DNA of 64,000 nucleotides from JAKPAM01 sp047601745 (GTDB taxonomy: Bacteria > Pseudomonadota > Gammaproteobacteria > Burkholderiales > Burkholderiaceae_E), in contig JASGIS010000001.1 in the NCBI GenBank assembly GCA_047601745.1, positions 6,076,001-6,140,000 of the forward strand. Direction: 5' to 3'. A program made the position numbers and the translations under genes. Shown here piece after piece: positions 53,678 to 62,889 of this stretch. Numbering within the stretch: position 1 is the first letter of the stretch; each line of letters starts with the position of its first letter. The notes under the pieces were generated by a model, which worked only from the letters and a program-made list of their open reading frames with translations, searched no databases and had not been told where the DNA came from.

Positions 53678-56089
53678 TCAGCCTACACCGATGGCCCGCT
53701 GTCCCGGCCATCGCCAATCCTTGACCGACGGCAGATCGTCGCCGTGTTCGCTGATGTAGCGGCGATGCTGCTGCAGCATCGCCTCGTACCACTGCGTCTG
53801 CGCGGCGACGCGGTCGGCCAGCCGCGGCACGTGGCGGACGGCCGCCAGCGCGAGGCTAAAGCGATCGACGCCGTTGCGAACGACCATGTCGAACGGCGTC
53901 GTCGTCGTGCCCTCTTCACGGTAGCCGTGCACGTGCAGCCGATCATGGCACGGACGCTTGTAACACAGCTTGTGGATCAGCGCCGGATAGCCGTGGAACG
54001 CGAACACCACCGGCCGATCGACGCCGAACATCGCGTCGAACAGATCGTCCTGCAGGCCGTGCGGATGTTCGTCTCGCGTCTGCAGCGCCATCAGGTCGAC
54101 GACGTTGACGACGCGCACGCGCAGGTCCGGGTGACGCTCGCGCAGCAGCGACACCGCCGCCAGCGTCTCGAGCGTCGGTACGTCGCCCGCGCACGCCATC
54201 ACGACGTCCGGCTCGCCGGCGTCGCTCGCCCACTCCCAGACGCCGGCGCCCGCCGCGCAGTGCGTGGCCGCCTCGTCGTAGTCGAGCCACTGCGGCGCCG
54301 GCTGCTTGCCGGCGATGATCACGTTGATCACGTGGCGGCTGCGCAGGCAATGATCGGCAACCGCCAGCAGGCAGTTCGCATCGGCCGGCAGATAGATCCG
54401 CGCGACGTCGGCCTTCTTGTTCGTCAGGTGATCGATGAACCCCGGATCCTGGTGCGAGAAACCGTTGTGATCCTGCCGCCATACGTGCGAGGTCAGCAGG
54501 TAGTTCAGCGACGCGATCGGCTTGCGCCAGCCGATCTCGCGGCTGACCTTCAGCCACTTGGCGTGCTGGTTGACCATCGAATCGACGATCGGGATGAACG
54601 CCTCGTAGCACGAGAACAGGCCGTGGCGGCCGGTCAGCAGGTAACCCTCGAGCCAGCCCTGGCACAGGTGTTCGCTGAGCACTTCCATCACGCGGCCGTC
54701 GGCGTGCAGATCGGTGTCGTCGGCCTCGCGACGCGCGAGCCAGACCTTGCCGTCGCTGCTCGGATAGACGTCGTCCAGGCGGTTCGACGCGGTCTCGTCG
54801 GGACCGAACAGACGGAAGCGATGCGACGAGCGATCGCGCGCCATCAGATCGCGCAGGTAAGCGCCCAGCACGCGAGTCGATTCGGCGTCGACGCGGCCGG
54901 GCGCCGGCACGGCCAGCGCATGCTGGCGCGGCGACGGCAGCGACAGCGGCTGCCAGACCTCTCCCCCGTTGGCGTGCGGGTTCGCGCTGATCCGGCGCGA
55001 ACCGGTCGGCGCCAGCGACGCCAGCGAGGGCGCCAGCCGTCCCTGCTCGTCGAACAGCTGTTCGGGCCGATAGCTGCGCAACCAGGCTTCGAGCTGCGCG
55101 ACGGCGGCCGGATCGTCGAAACCGGTCAGCGGCACCTGATGCGAGCGCCAGTGACCTTCGACGCGCTTGCCGCGTACTTCGCGCGGGCCGGTCCATCCCT
55201 TGGGCGTGCGCAGGACGATCATCGGCCAGCGGGGCCGCTCGGCGTCGGCCGGCGGTCGCGCGCGCGCCCGCCGCTGGATCGCGCGGATCCGTTCGAGCAC
55301 CTGGTCGAGCACCTCGGCCATCCGTGCGTGCATCGCCATCGGCTCGTCGCCGCTGACGAAGAACGGCTCGTGGCCGTAGCCGGTCAGCAGCGCCCGCAGC
55401 TCGTCGTCGCCGATGCGCGCCAGCACCGTCGGATTGGCGATCTTGAAGCCGTTCAGGTGCAGGATCGGCAACACGACGCCGTCGCGCGCCGGATTCAGGA
55501 ACTTGTTCGAGTGCCAGCTCGTCGCCAGCGCACCGGTCTCGGCCTCGCCGTCGCCGACCACGCAGGCGACGATCAGATCGGGATTGTCGAACGCGGCCCC
55601 GTAGGCGTGTGCCAGCGAATAGCCGAGCTCGCCGCCTTCGTGGATCGAACCGGGCACTTCGGCGCCGCAGTGGCTCGAGATGCCCAGCGGCCACGAGAAC
55701 TGCCGGAACAACCGGCGCATGCCGTGCCGGTCGGGCTCGACCGCCGGGTAGCGCTCCGACCACGTGCCCTCGAGATAAGCGTTGGCGACGACACCCGGAC
55801 CGCCGTGGCCGGGGCCGATGACGGCCATCACGTCCAGATCGTGATCGACGATCAGGCGGTTCAGATGCACGTGGATGAAGTTCAGGCCCGGCGTCGTTCC
55901 CCAGTGGCCCAGCAGCCGCGGCTTGATGTGCTCGCGGCGCAGCGGCTCGCCGAGCAGCGGATTGTCCTGCAGGTAGATCTGGCCGACGGACAGGTAGTTG
56001 GCGGCGCGCCACCAGCCATCGATCCGTTGAAGTCGTTCGGCGGAAAGCGGCGCGGACGAGGCGGAGTCGTCAGGAACGGCAGCGTGCAT
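53678..56089 (-). CDS. xfp: Xylulose-5-phosphate/fructose-6-phosphate phosphoketolase
   Basis: An 803-residue TPP-dependent phosphoketolase that splits Xu5P or F6P to acetyl phosphate plus an aldose phosphate. Visible are NPLLGEPLRREHIKPRLLGHWGT, GPGHGGPGV, SSHCGAEVPGSIHEGGELGY, the TPP motif VVGDGEAETGALATSWHSNKF, and C-terminal RDEHPHGL with VVFAFHGYPALIHKL. Length and motif order match the family. It gives a phosphate-acetyl bypass to glycolysis. No ackA or pta is adjacent. Confidence 0.96.
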   Translation of the reverse strand: MHAAVPDDSASSAPLSAERLQRIDGWWRAANYLSVGQIYLQDNPLLGEPLRREHIKPRLLGHWGTTPGLNFIHVHLNRLIVDHDLDVMAVIGPGHGGPGVVANAYLEGTWSERYPAVEPDRHGMRRLFRQFSWPLGISSHCGAEVPGSIHEGGELGYSLAHAYGAAFDNPDLIVACVVGDGEAETGALATSWHSNKFLNPARDGVVLPILHLNGFKIANPTVLARIGDDELRALLTGYGHEPFFVSGDEPMAMHARMAEVLDQVLERIRAIQRRARARPPADAERPRWPMIVLRTPKGWTGPREVRGKRVEGHWRSHQVPLTGFDDPAAVAQLEAWLRSYRPEQLFDEQGRLAPSLASLAPTGSRRISANPHANGGEVWQPLSLPSPRQHALAVPAPGRVDAESTRVLGAYLRDLMARDRSSHRFRLFGPDETASNRLDDVYPSSDGKVWLARREADDTDLHADGRVMEVLSEHLCQGWLEGYLLTGRHGLFSCYEAFIPIVDSMVNQHAKWLKVSREIGWRKPIASLNYLLTSHVWRQDHNGFSHQDPGFIDHLTNKKADVARIYLPADANCLLAVADHCLRSRHVINVIIAGKQPAPQWLDYDEAATHCAAGAGVWEWASDAGEPDVVMACAGDVPTLETLAAVSLLRERHPDLRVRVVNVVDLMALQTRDEHPHGLQDDLFDAMFGVDRPVVFAFHGYPALIHKLCYKRPCHDRLHVHGYREEGTTTTPFDMVVRNGVDRFSLALAAVRHVPRLADRVAAQTQWYEAMLQQHRRYISEHGDDLPSVKDWRWPGQRAIGVG

Positions 56090-56554
56090 GGGATGACGTC
56101 GTGCGGGGTTCGAATGGCCTGACGAACGGGTTGCACGAATTGGACCACATGCAGGATGTCCGCCCGTTGACGGTCATCAACACGGGTCGGCGCGGGGCCG
56201 CCGCGACGGCCCGCCGAGACGGGACTCCGCACGCCGGGGTTTGCCCGGTGACCGGGTTCCGGATAGCATCAGGGCATGCCCACCCTCGCGCGTCATCGAC
56301 GGGCCTCGCAGCCCGGGGACGTCCGCCCGTCCGTCCGCGGACCGCGGATGCGTTCGCGCGCGCGCGGGGCCATCGCACGCCGATCGGGGTCGCGCCGCCC
56401 CCTGCCTCCGAGCTCGCCGGCCGGACTCCATTAGGCCCGGCGATCGCTCCTGCGCCTCCCGAGTGGGCGCTCTCGCGGATCGCCGGGCCACTTCCAGCCG
56501 CCCGTGACCACGCATGCGACGCGCATGCGCTCCCCACATCCTTGGAGAATCCCG
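56090..56554. other. Intergenic region between xfp and rnk, no gene seen
   Basis: 465 bp divergent gap. Short frames exist (for example 56277-56433) but are Arg/Pro-rich with no recognisable content. A GGAG Shine-Dalgarno for rnk lies at the right end. No clear sigma-70 promoter was found. Confidence 0.55.
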
Positions 56555-56977
56555 ATGAAGCCCCAGGTGAACGAACGCCTGTTGACGGAACTCGACCACG
56601 TCCGCCTGAGCAAACTGCTCGAACGCGACCCCGGCCTGGCCGGTTCGGCCACCGACCGGGAGTCGCTGGCCGAGCTGCTGGATTTCGCCGATCTGGTGCC
56701 GTCCCCGCAGATCCCCGCCGACATCGTGACGATGGGCTCGACCATCGTGCTGCGCGATGCCGACGGCGAGGCGCCGCGCCAGGTCCGGCTCGGTTATCCG
56801 GGCGACCCGCCGACCGACATCCCGAAGCTGTCGGTGCTGTCGCGCGCCGGCTGGGCGCTGCTCGGCCTGCGCGTCGGCGACGTCGCCTCGTGGCAGACGC
56901 CGACCGGCGAATGGCGAAGCGCCCGGATCGAGGCGCTGACGTATCAGCCCGAGGCCAACGGCGACTACACCGGTTGA
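56555..56977 (+). CDS. rnk: Nucleoside diphosphate kinase regulator (GreA/GreB-like C-terminus)
   Basis: A 140-residue Rnk. The short N-terminal coiled-coil part (about 1-50) is followed by a GreA/B-type C-terminal domain with IVTMGSTIVLRDADG, LSRAGWALLGLRVGD and a WRSARIEAL ending. It interacts with RNA polymerase. It is a single gene preceded by GGAG. Confidence 0.88.
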   Translation: MKPQVNERLLTELDHVRLSKLLERDPGLAGSATDRESLAELLDFADLVPSPQIPADIVTMGSTIVLRDADGEAPRQVRLGYPGDPPTDIPKLSVLSRAGWALLGLRVGDVASWQTPTGEWRSARIEALTYQPEANGDYTG

Positions 56978-57344
56978 ATACGCGCGTGGAACCCGCGCCC
57001 GCGCCGCGATCGCGTGAAACCCGCAGGCATCGAACCGGCATGCGTCGAACCGGCACGCGTCGAACCGGCACGCGTCGAACCGGGGCGTATCGAATCGGCG
57101 GCGTGCGGCGGCATGCATCGAACCGGAGCGCACGAAGCCGGAACGCACGAGGCTGGCGGCGCCAACGGCCGGCGCCGAATGGTGGCAGGATCGGCGACGG
57201 GACCGGTCGTGCAATGGCCGCCAGGGCCTTGACGACCATCAAGGCCCGCGCCCGGTCTTTGCTCGACACTGGCCGCGGCATCGCCTCGTTCCGAGGCATC
57301 ACCGACTTTCCGTTTCACGGACATCCACTCTGAGGAGCCTTACG
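56978..57344. other. Intergenic region with 15-bp repeat between rnk and the UspA gene
   Basis: 367 bp with no supported gene. A 15-bp repeat occupies 57028-57100. A GAGG Shine-Dalgarno lies just before the next gene. Confidence 0.6.
57028..57100. repeat. 15-bp tandem repeat
   Basis: About five units of CGTCGAACCGGCACG with drift at both ends. Intergenic. Confidence 0.9.
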
Positions 57345-57803
57345 ATGTACCAGCGAATCCTCGTCCCCGTCGATGGCAGCGACACTTCGAACGCGGGCCT
57401 CGACGAAGCGATCAAATTGGCCAAGCTGACACAGGCGACGATCCGGCTCGTCCACGTCGTCGACGAGATGATCGTCGCCACCGGCCTCGAGCCGGCCGGC
57501 GCGATGATCGGCGACCTGATCCCGGCGATGAAGGCCGCCGGCGAGAAGGTGGTCGCCGCCGCGCGCGAGCGCGTGCAGGCGGCGGGCATCGCCGTCGAAG
57601 AACACCTGATCGAGAATTTCGGCAATCGCACGTCCGACCAGATCGTCGAGGACGCGAAGACCTGGGGCGCGGACCTGATCGTCATCGGCACGCACGGCCG
57701 ACGCGGGATGAGGCGGCTGATGCTCGGCAGCGATGCCGAGCAGATCCTGCGGATGGCGACGGTCCCGGTGCTGCTCGTTCACCAGGCGCCGAAGCAGGCC
57801 TGA
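57345..57803 (+). CDS. Universal stress protein (UspA family)
   Basis: A 152-residue Usp with the N-terminal ILVPVDGSDTSNAGLDEA and the ATP-binding motif IGTHGRRGMRRLMLGSDAEQILRMA (the G-2x-G-9x-G-S pattern). It is therefore an ATP-binding type. It is followed by slyX after 12 bp and probably co-transcribed with it. Confidence 0.94.
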   Translation: MYQRILVPVDGSDTSNAGLDEAIKLAKLTQATIRLVHVVDEMIVATGLEPAGAMIGDLIPAMKAAGEKVVAAARERVQAAGIAVEEHLIENFGNRTSDQIVEDAKTWGADLIVIGTHGRRGMRRLMLGSDAEQILRMATVPVLLVHQAPKQA

Positions 57804-57815
57804 GCGCGGCGATCG

Positions 57816-58031
57816 ATGGACGTCGACGAACTGGCGCGGCGCCTGGTCGAGATCGAGATCAAGCTGGCGTTCAGCGAGGATCTGATCGAGCGGCTCGACC
57901 AGACGGTCATACGCCAGCAGGCGCAGATCGACGCGCTGCTGCGCGAAACGGCCCGCTTGCGCGACCGGCTCGCCGACGTCGCGGCGCCGGCGTCGCGCAC
58001 GCTGCGCGACGAACTGCCGCCGCACTACTGA
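57816..58031 (+). CDS. slyX: SlyX family protein
   Basis: A 71-residue coiled-coil protein with heptads across most of its length (LVEIEIKLAFSEDLIERLDQTVIRQQAQIDAL) and the conserved C-terminal DELPPHY. Function is unknown. It is convergent with the ybjQ-like gene. Confidence 0.9.
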   Translation: MDVDELARRLVEIEIKLAFSEDLIERLDQTVIRQQAQIDALLRETARLRDRLADVAAPASRTLRDELPPHY

Positions 58032-58049
58032 AGAGTTCCGGACCCGGCG

Positions 58050-58427
58050 CTAAGTACCGGACGGATCCGGGCGCGGGCCCAGCTTGACCGCGGTACCGCT
58101 GACCGAGACCATCATCATCCCGTTGTTCTCTCCCAGCACCTCGTAGTCGAAATCGACGCCGATGACGCCGTCGGCGCCGATCTGCTTGGCGGCCTGTTTC
58201 AGTTCGTCGAGCGCCGCGTCGCGCGCGCCGGCCAGCGCGCGCTCGTAGCCGCCGGCACGGCCGCCGACGACGTCGCGCACGGCCGAGAACATGTCGCGAA
58301 AGATGTTCGCGCCGATGATCGCCTCGCCGTTGACGAGGCCCAGGTACCGTTCGATCGGCACCAACCGGCTGTCCGGCACGATCGTCGCCAGAAAGAACGT
58401 GTCCTGGGATTTCGAGAACCAGCCCAT
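58050..58427 (-). CDS. ybjQ: YbjQ/UPF0145 family protein
   Basis: A 125-residue protein with GEAIIGANIFRDMFSAVRDVVGGRAGGYE and ADGVIGVDFDYEVLGE, hallmarks of the heavy-metal-binding-like UPF0145 fold. The N-terminus has about ten extra residues. Function is not established. Confidence 0.9.
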   Translation of the reverse strand: MGWFSKSQDTFFLATIVPDSRLVPIERYLGLVNGEAIIGANIFRDMFSAVRDVVGGRAGGYERALAGARDAALDELKQAAKQIGADGVIGVDFDYEVLGENNGMMMVSVSGTAVKLGPRPDPSGT

Positions 58428-58526
58428 CGTTGCCCCCTCGTTGGTTAGTTTCGGGTTCGCCGCGCATCATCGCACAGCCTCGCGGCGGCGCGCTCGTGCG
58501 AGGACGGGCACGCGCCGCGGCCGTCG

Positions 58527-61115
58527 TCAGAAGACCATCTGCGCGGACAGCGCGATGCTGCGCGGCGTTCCCAGGTAGTAGCTGTTCAACCAGTAGTCGC
58601 GATCGGTCGCGTTGTTGACGAACAGCCGCAGCGACAACGGACGGCCCGCGACCTCGATCGCGTAGCGCAGGCCGAGGTCCAGTGTCGTGTACGACGGCAG
58701 CCGGCTGCTGTTGTCGGCCTGTGCCCATTGTTTGCCGACGTGGTAGAGCCCGCCGGCCAGATGCAGGCCGGGCAGCGCGGTGACCGCGTATTCGACATAC
58801 ACCTTGGCGACCAGTTTCGGCGTGTTGATCGGCGCGAGACCGTCGTTGTCCCCGCCTTCGACCTTGGCCGACAGCCAGGTCAGGCCGCTGACCAGCGTCC
58901 ATTGCCGCGACAGCTTGCCGATCGCCGACAGTTCGACGCCGCGATGGCGCTGGCGTCCTTCCTGTCCATAGACGTTGTCGGCGTTCGTGTACTCGTAGGC
59001 CTTCGCGATGTCGAACAGCGCACCGCCGACCAGCATGCCGCCGAGTTCGGCCTTGACGCCGATCTCGCGCTGGCGGCTGACCATCGGCGGCATCACGGCG
59101 AAGCGATTGACCGCCGTCTCGGGCGCGATGCCGCCCTGCTCGAGGCCTTCGACGTAGGTCGCATAGGTCGTCAGGCGCGGCGTCGGCTGGTACATCAGCG
59201 ACAGATTCGGCGATAGCCGCGAGTCGCCGTACGCGGGGCCGTCGAGCGTCCCGTCGGCGGCCAGCGTGCGGCTTTCGATGCGGCTACGATTGACGCCGAC
59301 GATCGCCGACCAGCGCTCGCCCCAGCGCAGCCAGTCGCCGACGACGAAGTTGTGGTTGCGCGTGCGGCCTCCATCATAGCCGGCATCGGCCGGCGCGGCA
59401 GGCCAGGCCGGCTGCGCGACGTGCGTCGGCGCACCGAACGGATAGGGGCCCTGCCAGCCGCTGTTCGGGCTGTACAGCGTGTTGCGGGAGCGTTCGCTCA
59501 ATCCATAGTAGCCGAGCGTCAGCCGATGCAGGACCGGACCCGTATCGAACCGCAGGTCGGCCAGAGCCTGCGACGCGGCCGCCGACGACGACGTGTCGCC
59601 GGAATGAATGCCGATCTGCCGGTAGCCGTCATCGGCGGTGACGGAGTTCATCGTATGGTCCTGCGTCGGCCGATCCAGGCCTTCGCGCATGTGCGCGACG
59701 CGGACCGTCAGCGAGTCGTTGACTTCGTAGACCAGTCGCCCCGACCACTTGTGTTGACGGATCTCGTCCCGGATCCAGGGCTGGCTCCAGTCGCGCGAGG
59801 TGTCGGGCGCGGCGATCCGCGGTGCGGCGGCGCCGAACGACCAGTACGCGGTCGGCGCGGTCATCCGGTAACGACTGGCGCTGGCGTTCAGCTCGAGCTT
59901 CAGGCGCGGCAGCAGCCGCCAGTCGAAGGCGCCGCTGATCAGCGTGCGGTCGATCTTCTGATCGTCGACCGCGGTGTCGCCGTCCTGGCGGACCACGTTG
60001 ATCCGATAACCGAGCCGGCCTCCGCTATCGATCGGTCCGCCGACGTCGGCGTGCAGGTAGGCCTGGCTCGCGCCATAAGTGCCGAGCACGACGCTTCGAT
60101 AAGGATCGGCCGTCGGGCGCTTGTTCACGTAGTTGACCATGCCGCCCGGCGCCGACGCACCGTAGAGGAAGCCGGACAGGCCGTTCAGCACCTCGACGCG
60201 TTCCTTGTCCTCGAGCGAGGCCGCGTACGAATAGCTGCGCCGCAGGCCGTCCTCGGCGCGATCGTAGATGTTGAAGCCGCGGATCTTGACCAGCGGCGCC
60301 CAGCCGCTCAGTTGCGGCGTCTGCGACACCGTCGACGGATGGATCCGGTAGACGTCGTCGGGCGACTGCGCGTGCACGTTGCGGATCAGGTCCTGCGAGA
60401 TCGTGTTGACCGCGAAAGGCGCGTCGAGCACGCGCATGCCGCCGAGCACGCCGACGGAACTGACGGTCTCGGTCCGGTAGCCGGCGGCCTCGCTGCCTTC
60501 GCGCTGGATCCGTCGCGCGAGATCGATCGCGGGCACCGCGCGATCGACATCGGCGGTCACCAGCACGTCGGCCAGCCCGCGCTGCCCGTCCGCCGCCGAC
60601 ACCACGGTCCACGTCGCCCCGTCACGGCGCAGCGTCAGGCCGCTGCCGCGCAGCAACTGGCGCAGCGCCTGGTCGGGCTCGTAGTCGCCCTGCAGGGCCG
60701 AGCTACGCCGATCGGCCGTCAACCCCGGCGAAAACACCAGTTGCACGCCGGTCTGGTCGGCGAACCGGCGCAGCGCATCGGCCAGGGGCTGGGCGGGAAT
60801 GTCGAAGCGCGCGGCCTGCGCGGCCGCGAGCGGTGCCGCGCCGCCGAGCAAGGCGGCCAGTGCGACGGCCAGTATCCGTATCCGGCGCGCGGGGACGACG
60901 GCTCGCGGGACCGCGCAGCGCGGCTCGGCGGAAAGCCGATCGGCCGGACGCCGCCGGGCAGGCGGCGGAGCTGAGGGCCGGACGCTGGGATCGGAACCGG
61001 GATTGGAACCGGGATCGGAACCGGGATCGGAACCGGGATTGGAGCCGGGATTGGAGCCGGGATTGGAACCGGATTCGGGAAGGAGACGGGGACGGAAACA
61101 ACTCGGCGTGGTCAT
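58527..61115 (-). CDS. TonB-dependent siderophore receptor with STN signalling domain
   Basis: An 862-residue outer-membrane receptor. An N-terminal repeat extension precedes the signal region (RILAVALAALLGGAAPLAAA). An STN/secretin domain (about 98-175, FDIPAQPLADALRRFADQTG) follows, as in FecA-type transducers, then the plug (about 215-330) with YRTETVSSVGVLGG. The barrel has many amphipathic strands, ending in the C-terminal Phe of SAQMVF. The FoxA/FhuE-like part includes KERVEVLNGLSGFLYGASAPGGMVNYVNKRP. It imports a ferric siderophore and, through STN, should signal to the sigma/FecR fusion encoded 150 bp upstream. Confidence 0.93.
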   Translation of the reverse strand: MTTPSCFRPRLLPESGSNPGSNPGSNPGSDPGSDPGSNPGSDPSVRPSAPPPARRRPADRLSAEPRCAVPRAVVPARRIRILAVALAALLGGAAPLAAAQAARFDIPAQPLADALRRFADQTGVQLVFSPGLTADRRSSALQGDYEPDQALRQLLRGSGLTLRRDGATWTVVSAADGQRGLADVLVTADVDRAVPAIDLARRIQREGSEAAGYRTETVSSVGVLGGMRVLDAPFAVNTISQDLIRNVHAQSPDDVYRIHPSTVSQTPQLSGWAPLVKIRGFNIYDRAEDGLRRSYSYAASLEDKERVEVLNGLSGFLYGASAPGGMVNYVNKRPTADPYRSVVLGTYGASQAYLHADVGGPIDSGGRLGYRINVVRQDGDTAVDDQKIDRTLISGAFDWRLLPRLKLELNASASRYRMTAPTAYWSFGAAAPRIAAPDTSRDWSQPWIRDEIRQHKWSGRLVYEVNDSLTVRVAHMREGLDRPTQDHTMNSVTADDGYRQIGIHSGDTSSSAAASQALADLRFDTGPVLHRLTLGYYGLSERSRNTLYSPNSGWQGPYPFGAPTHVAQPAWPAAPADAGYDGGRTRNHNFVVGDWLRWGERWSAIVGVNRSRIESRTLAADGTLDGPAYGDSRLSPNLSLMYQPTPRLTTYATYVEGLEQGGIAPETAVNRFAVMPPMVSRQREIGVKAELGGMLVGGALFDIAKAYEYTNADNVYGQEGRQRHRGVELSAIGKLSRQWTLVSGLTWLSAKVEGGDNDGLAPINTPKLVAKVYVEYAVTALPGLHLAGGLYHVGKQWAQADNSSRLPSYTTLDLGLRYAIEVAGRPLSLRLFVNNATDRDYWLNSYYLGTPRSIALSAQMVF
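60985..61080. repeat. 12-bp repeats in the 5' end of the receptor gene
   Basis: Units around GGATCGGAACCG and GGATTGGAGCCG, encoding GSNPGSDPG runs before the signal peptide. In frame. Confidence 0.9.
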
Positions 61116-61264
61116 GGGCTGGCGACGCGAACGTCGATCGAACGAAGATGTCCGCTACAACGAACGAGCCGCTCCCGATCCTGAAAACGAGGCGCTCCGG
61201 ATCCTGGATCGCCGAGGCCGCCTCCCGGCGCGGGTCCGATCCCCGAGTCGACGAGCCCTGGCCG

Positions 61265-62731
61265 TCAGCGCGCGCTGATCCGCCATCGACCGTCGACGAT
61301 CCTCGACCGAACCGGCACGACGCCGGGCAGCGCCCGCACGAAGTCCTCGGTCAGCGCGATGCGGACCTGGCCGGACACCCGCAGTCCGGCGGCCGATGGT
61401 TCGACCTCGACCGGACGCGTCAGGTATCGCTCGAGCCGATGTACGACGTCGTCCAGCCGCGCGTCGTCGAACGCGATGACGCCGTGCCGCCAGTCGGCGG
61501 CCTGCCGGGGCGTCGCCATTCGCGTGACGCTGACCGTCGAGCCGGCCGATGCCGACGGATCGGCCGCGAGCCAGCGCAGCGACTGGCCGGCGCTCAATTC
61601 GTGGTCCCGCGCCGGAGCGGCGCCCTGGCCGGGCACCCGCACGCGCACCAGACCGGACTCGACCTGCACCTGTACGCCCGCATCGTCGAGCCGCTCGACG
61701 CCGAAGCGGGTGCCGAGCACGGTGATGCGCAGCGCAGTCCCGTCGCCGGGCGTCGAATCGCCGGCTCCGGCAGGCGAGCCGGTTTCACCCGCCACCGGAG
61801 CAGCCGCTATCGGGACGTCGACGATGAACGGCCGGCTCGCGTCGGCGGCGACGTCGAAGAAGGCGGCGCCCGTCAGCAGCCGCGCGTGCCGCCAGCCCGC
61901 GTAATACGCCAGTTCGATCCGGCTCATCGCATCGAGCGTGACGGCGCCGCCATCCGGCAACGACTGACGAGCCGATCGTGCGCGTCCGGTCGCCACCGCG
62001 ACCTGCCACTGCGGTACCGCGAGCCGCCACCAGCGCCAGCCGCCCAGGCCCGCCAATGTCGTGGCAGCCAGACCCAGCAGCGAGCCCAGCGATCGACGCC
62101 GCCCGCGGCGCCGCGCGACGTCCGAGTTCGGCCCGCCCCCATCGCCTTCCGACACCGACGGCGAAGATGCCGGCCGCGCATCGTCGCCGCAGCGCCATTG
62201 CTCGAGCGCGTGCTGCACGCGGTCCATCGCCAGCATCATGTCCCGCTCGACCATGTTGCGCGAAATGCCGAACGCGCTGGCGAGCGTCTGCTGATCGACG
62301 CCGTCGACGCGATGCCGCGTGAACACCTGCCGGGCCCGTTCGGGCAAGGCGGCCAACGCGCGCTCGATCGCGTCGATCGCCTGGCCATACATCGCCGCGT
62401 CGGCGGCGTCGGGCGCGATCGACAACACGCCCGCGCCGGACGCCATCGAGGTCTCCGAGGCCAGGCGGCGAGCCACGCCATCGCGCCGCTGCTGATCGAT
62501 CAGCAGGTTGCGCGCCATCGTGAACAGGTAGGCGCGCGCCTCGCCATCGTCGCGCAGCGCCGGCCCCTGTCCGCGATCGGACAATTCGAAGGCGCGGACC
62601 CAGGTATCGTGAGCGATGTCGCGCGCCGCATCGGCATCGCCGCAGCGATGGACCAGATAGCGCAGCAGTTCGCCGTAGCAGGTTCGGAAACTGGCCAGCA
62701 ACGTCGGCGTGGACGAAGAAGGAGTCGACAT
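61265..62731 (-). CDS. ECF sigma factor fused to FecR-type transmembrane anti-sigma factor
   Basis: 488 residues from the ATG at 62729-62731 (a GTG three codons upstream is possible). Residues about 18-85 are sigma region 2 (DIAHDTWVRAFEL, RAYLFTMARNLLIDQQRRD) and 120-177 region 4 (ALPERARQVFTRHRVDG, TLASAFGISRNMVERDM), typical of FecI-like ECF factors. After a short basic linker comes one transmembrane helix (about 215-235), then a FecR periplasmic domain (DGGAVTLDAMSRIELAYY, TGAAFFDVAADASRPFIV) and a C-terminal secretin/STN-like region. Normal FecI and FecR are separate; here the cytosolic anti-sigma domain is replaced by the sigma factor itself. IutY of Pseudomonas putida is a known case. 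Signalling would require cleavage to free the sigma part. Confidence 0.9.
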   Translation of the reverse strand: MSTPSSSTPTLLASFRTCYGELLRYLVHRCGDADAARDIAHDTWVRAFELSDRGQGPALRDDGEARAYLFTMARNLLIDQQRRDGVARRLASETSMASGAGVLSIAPDAADAAMYGQAIDAIERALAALPERARQVFTRHRVDGVDQQTLASAFGISRNMVERDMMLAMDRVQHALEQWRCGDDARPASSPSVSEGDGGGPNSDVARRRGRRRSLGSLLGLAATTLAGLGGWRWWRLAVPQWQVAVATGRARSARQSLPDGGAVTLDAMSRIELAYYAGWRHARLLTGAAFFDVAADASRPFIVDVPIAAAPVAGETGSPAGAGDSTPGDGTALRITVLGTRFGVERLDDAGVQVQVESGLVRVRVPGQGAAPARDHELSAGQSLRWLAADPSASAGSTVSVTRMATPRQAADWRHGVIAFDDARLDDVVHRLERYLTRPVEVEPSAAGLRVSGQVRIALTEDFVRALPGVVPVRSRIVDGRWRISAR

Positions 62732-62771
62732 GCTCGGCACCCGATTGATCGAGGCCGCAATCTTATCGGTA

Positions 62772-62793
62772 AACGCCTCTTATTCTCATCGGA
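62772..62793. promoter_or_regulatory. Possible Fur-box-like sequence upstream of the sigma/FecR fusion
   Basis: On the minus strand GATGAGAATAAGAGG partly matches the 7-1-7 Fur pattern (TGA, AAT), 41-62 bp before the start. It is weak and only suggestive, but iron repression is expected for such genes. Confidence 0.3.
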
Positions 62794-62889
62794 TCGGCGA
62801 AGACGGCCCGGTCCGGACCGGCACGCGGATGAGCGGACGTCCACGGGGATTCCGAGAACCGGCCATCGCAGCCCGTCCGCAGGGATCGA

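Noticed and set aside
53669..56122. Very long open frame on the plus strand (817 codons) opposite phosphoketolase
   Set aside because: It mirrors the xfp gene in a complementary frame, a known effect of high-GC codon bias, and encodes no recognisable domain.
56277..56433. Small Arg-rich ORF between xfp and rnk
   Set aside because: No ribosome-binding site, no similarity recognised, and composition typical of random high-GC frames.
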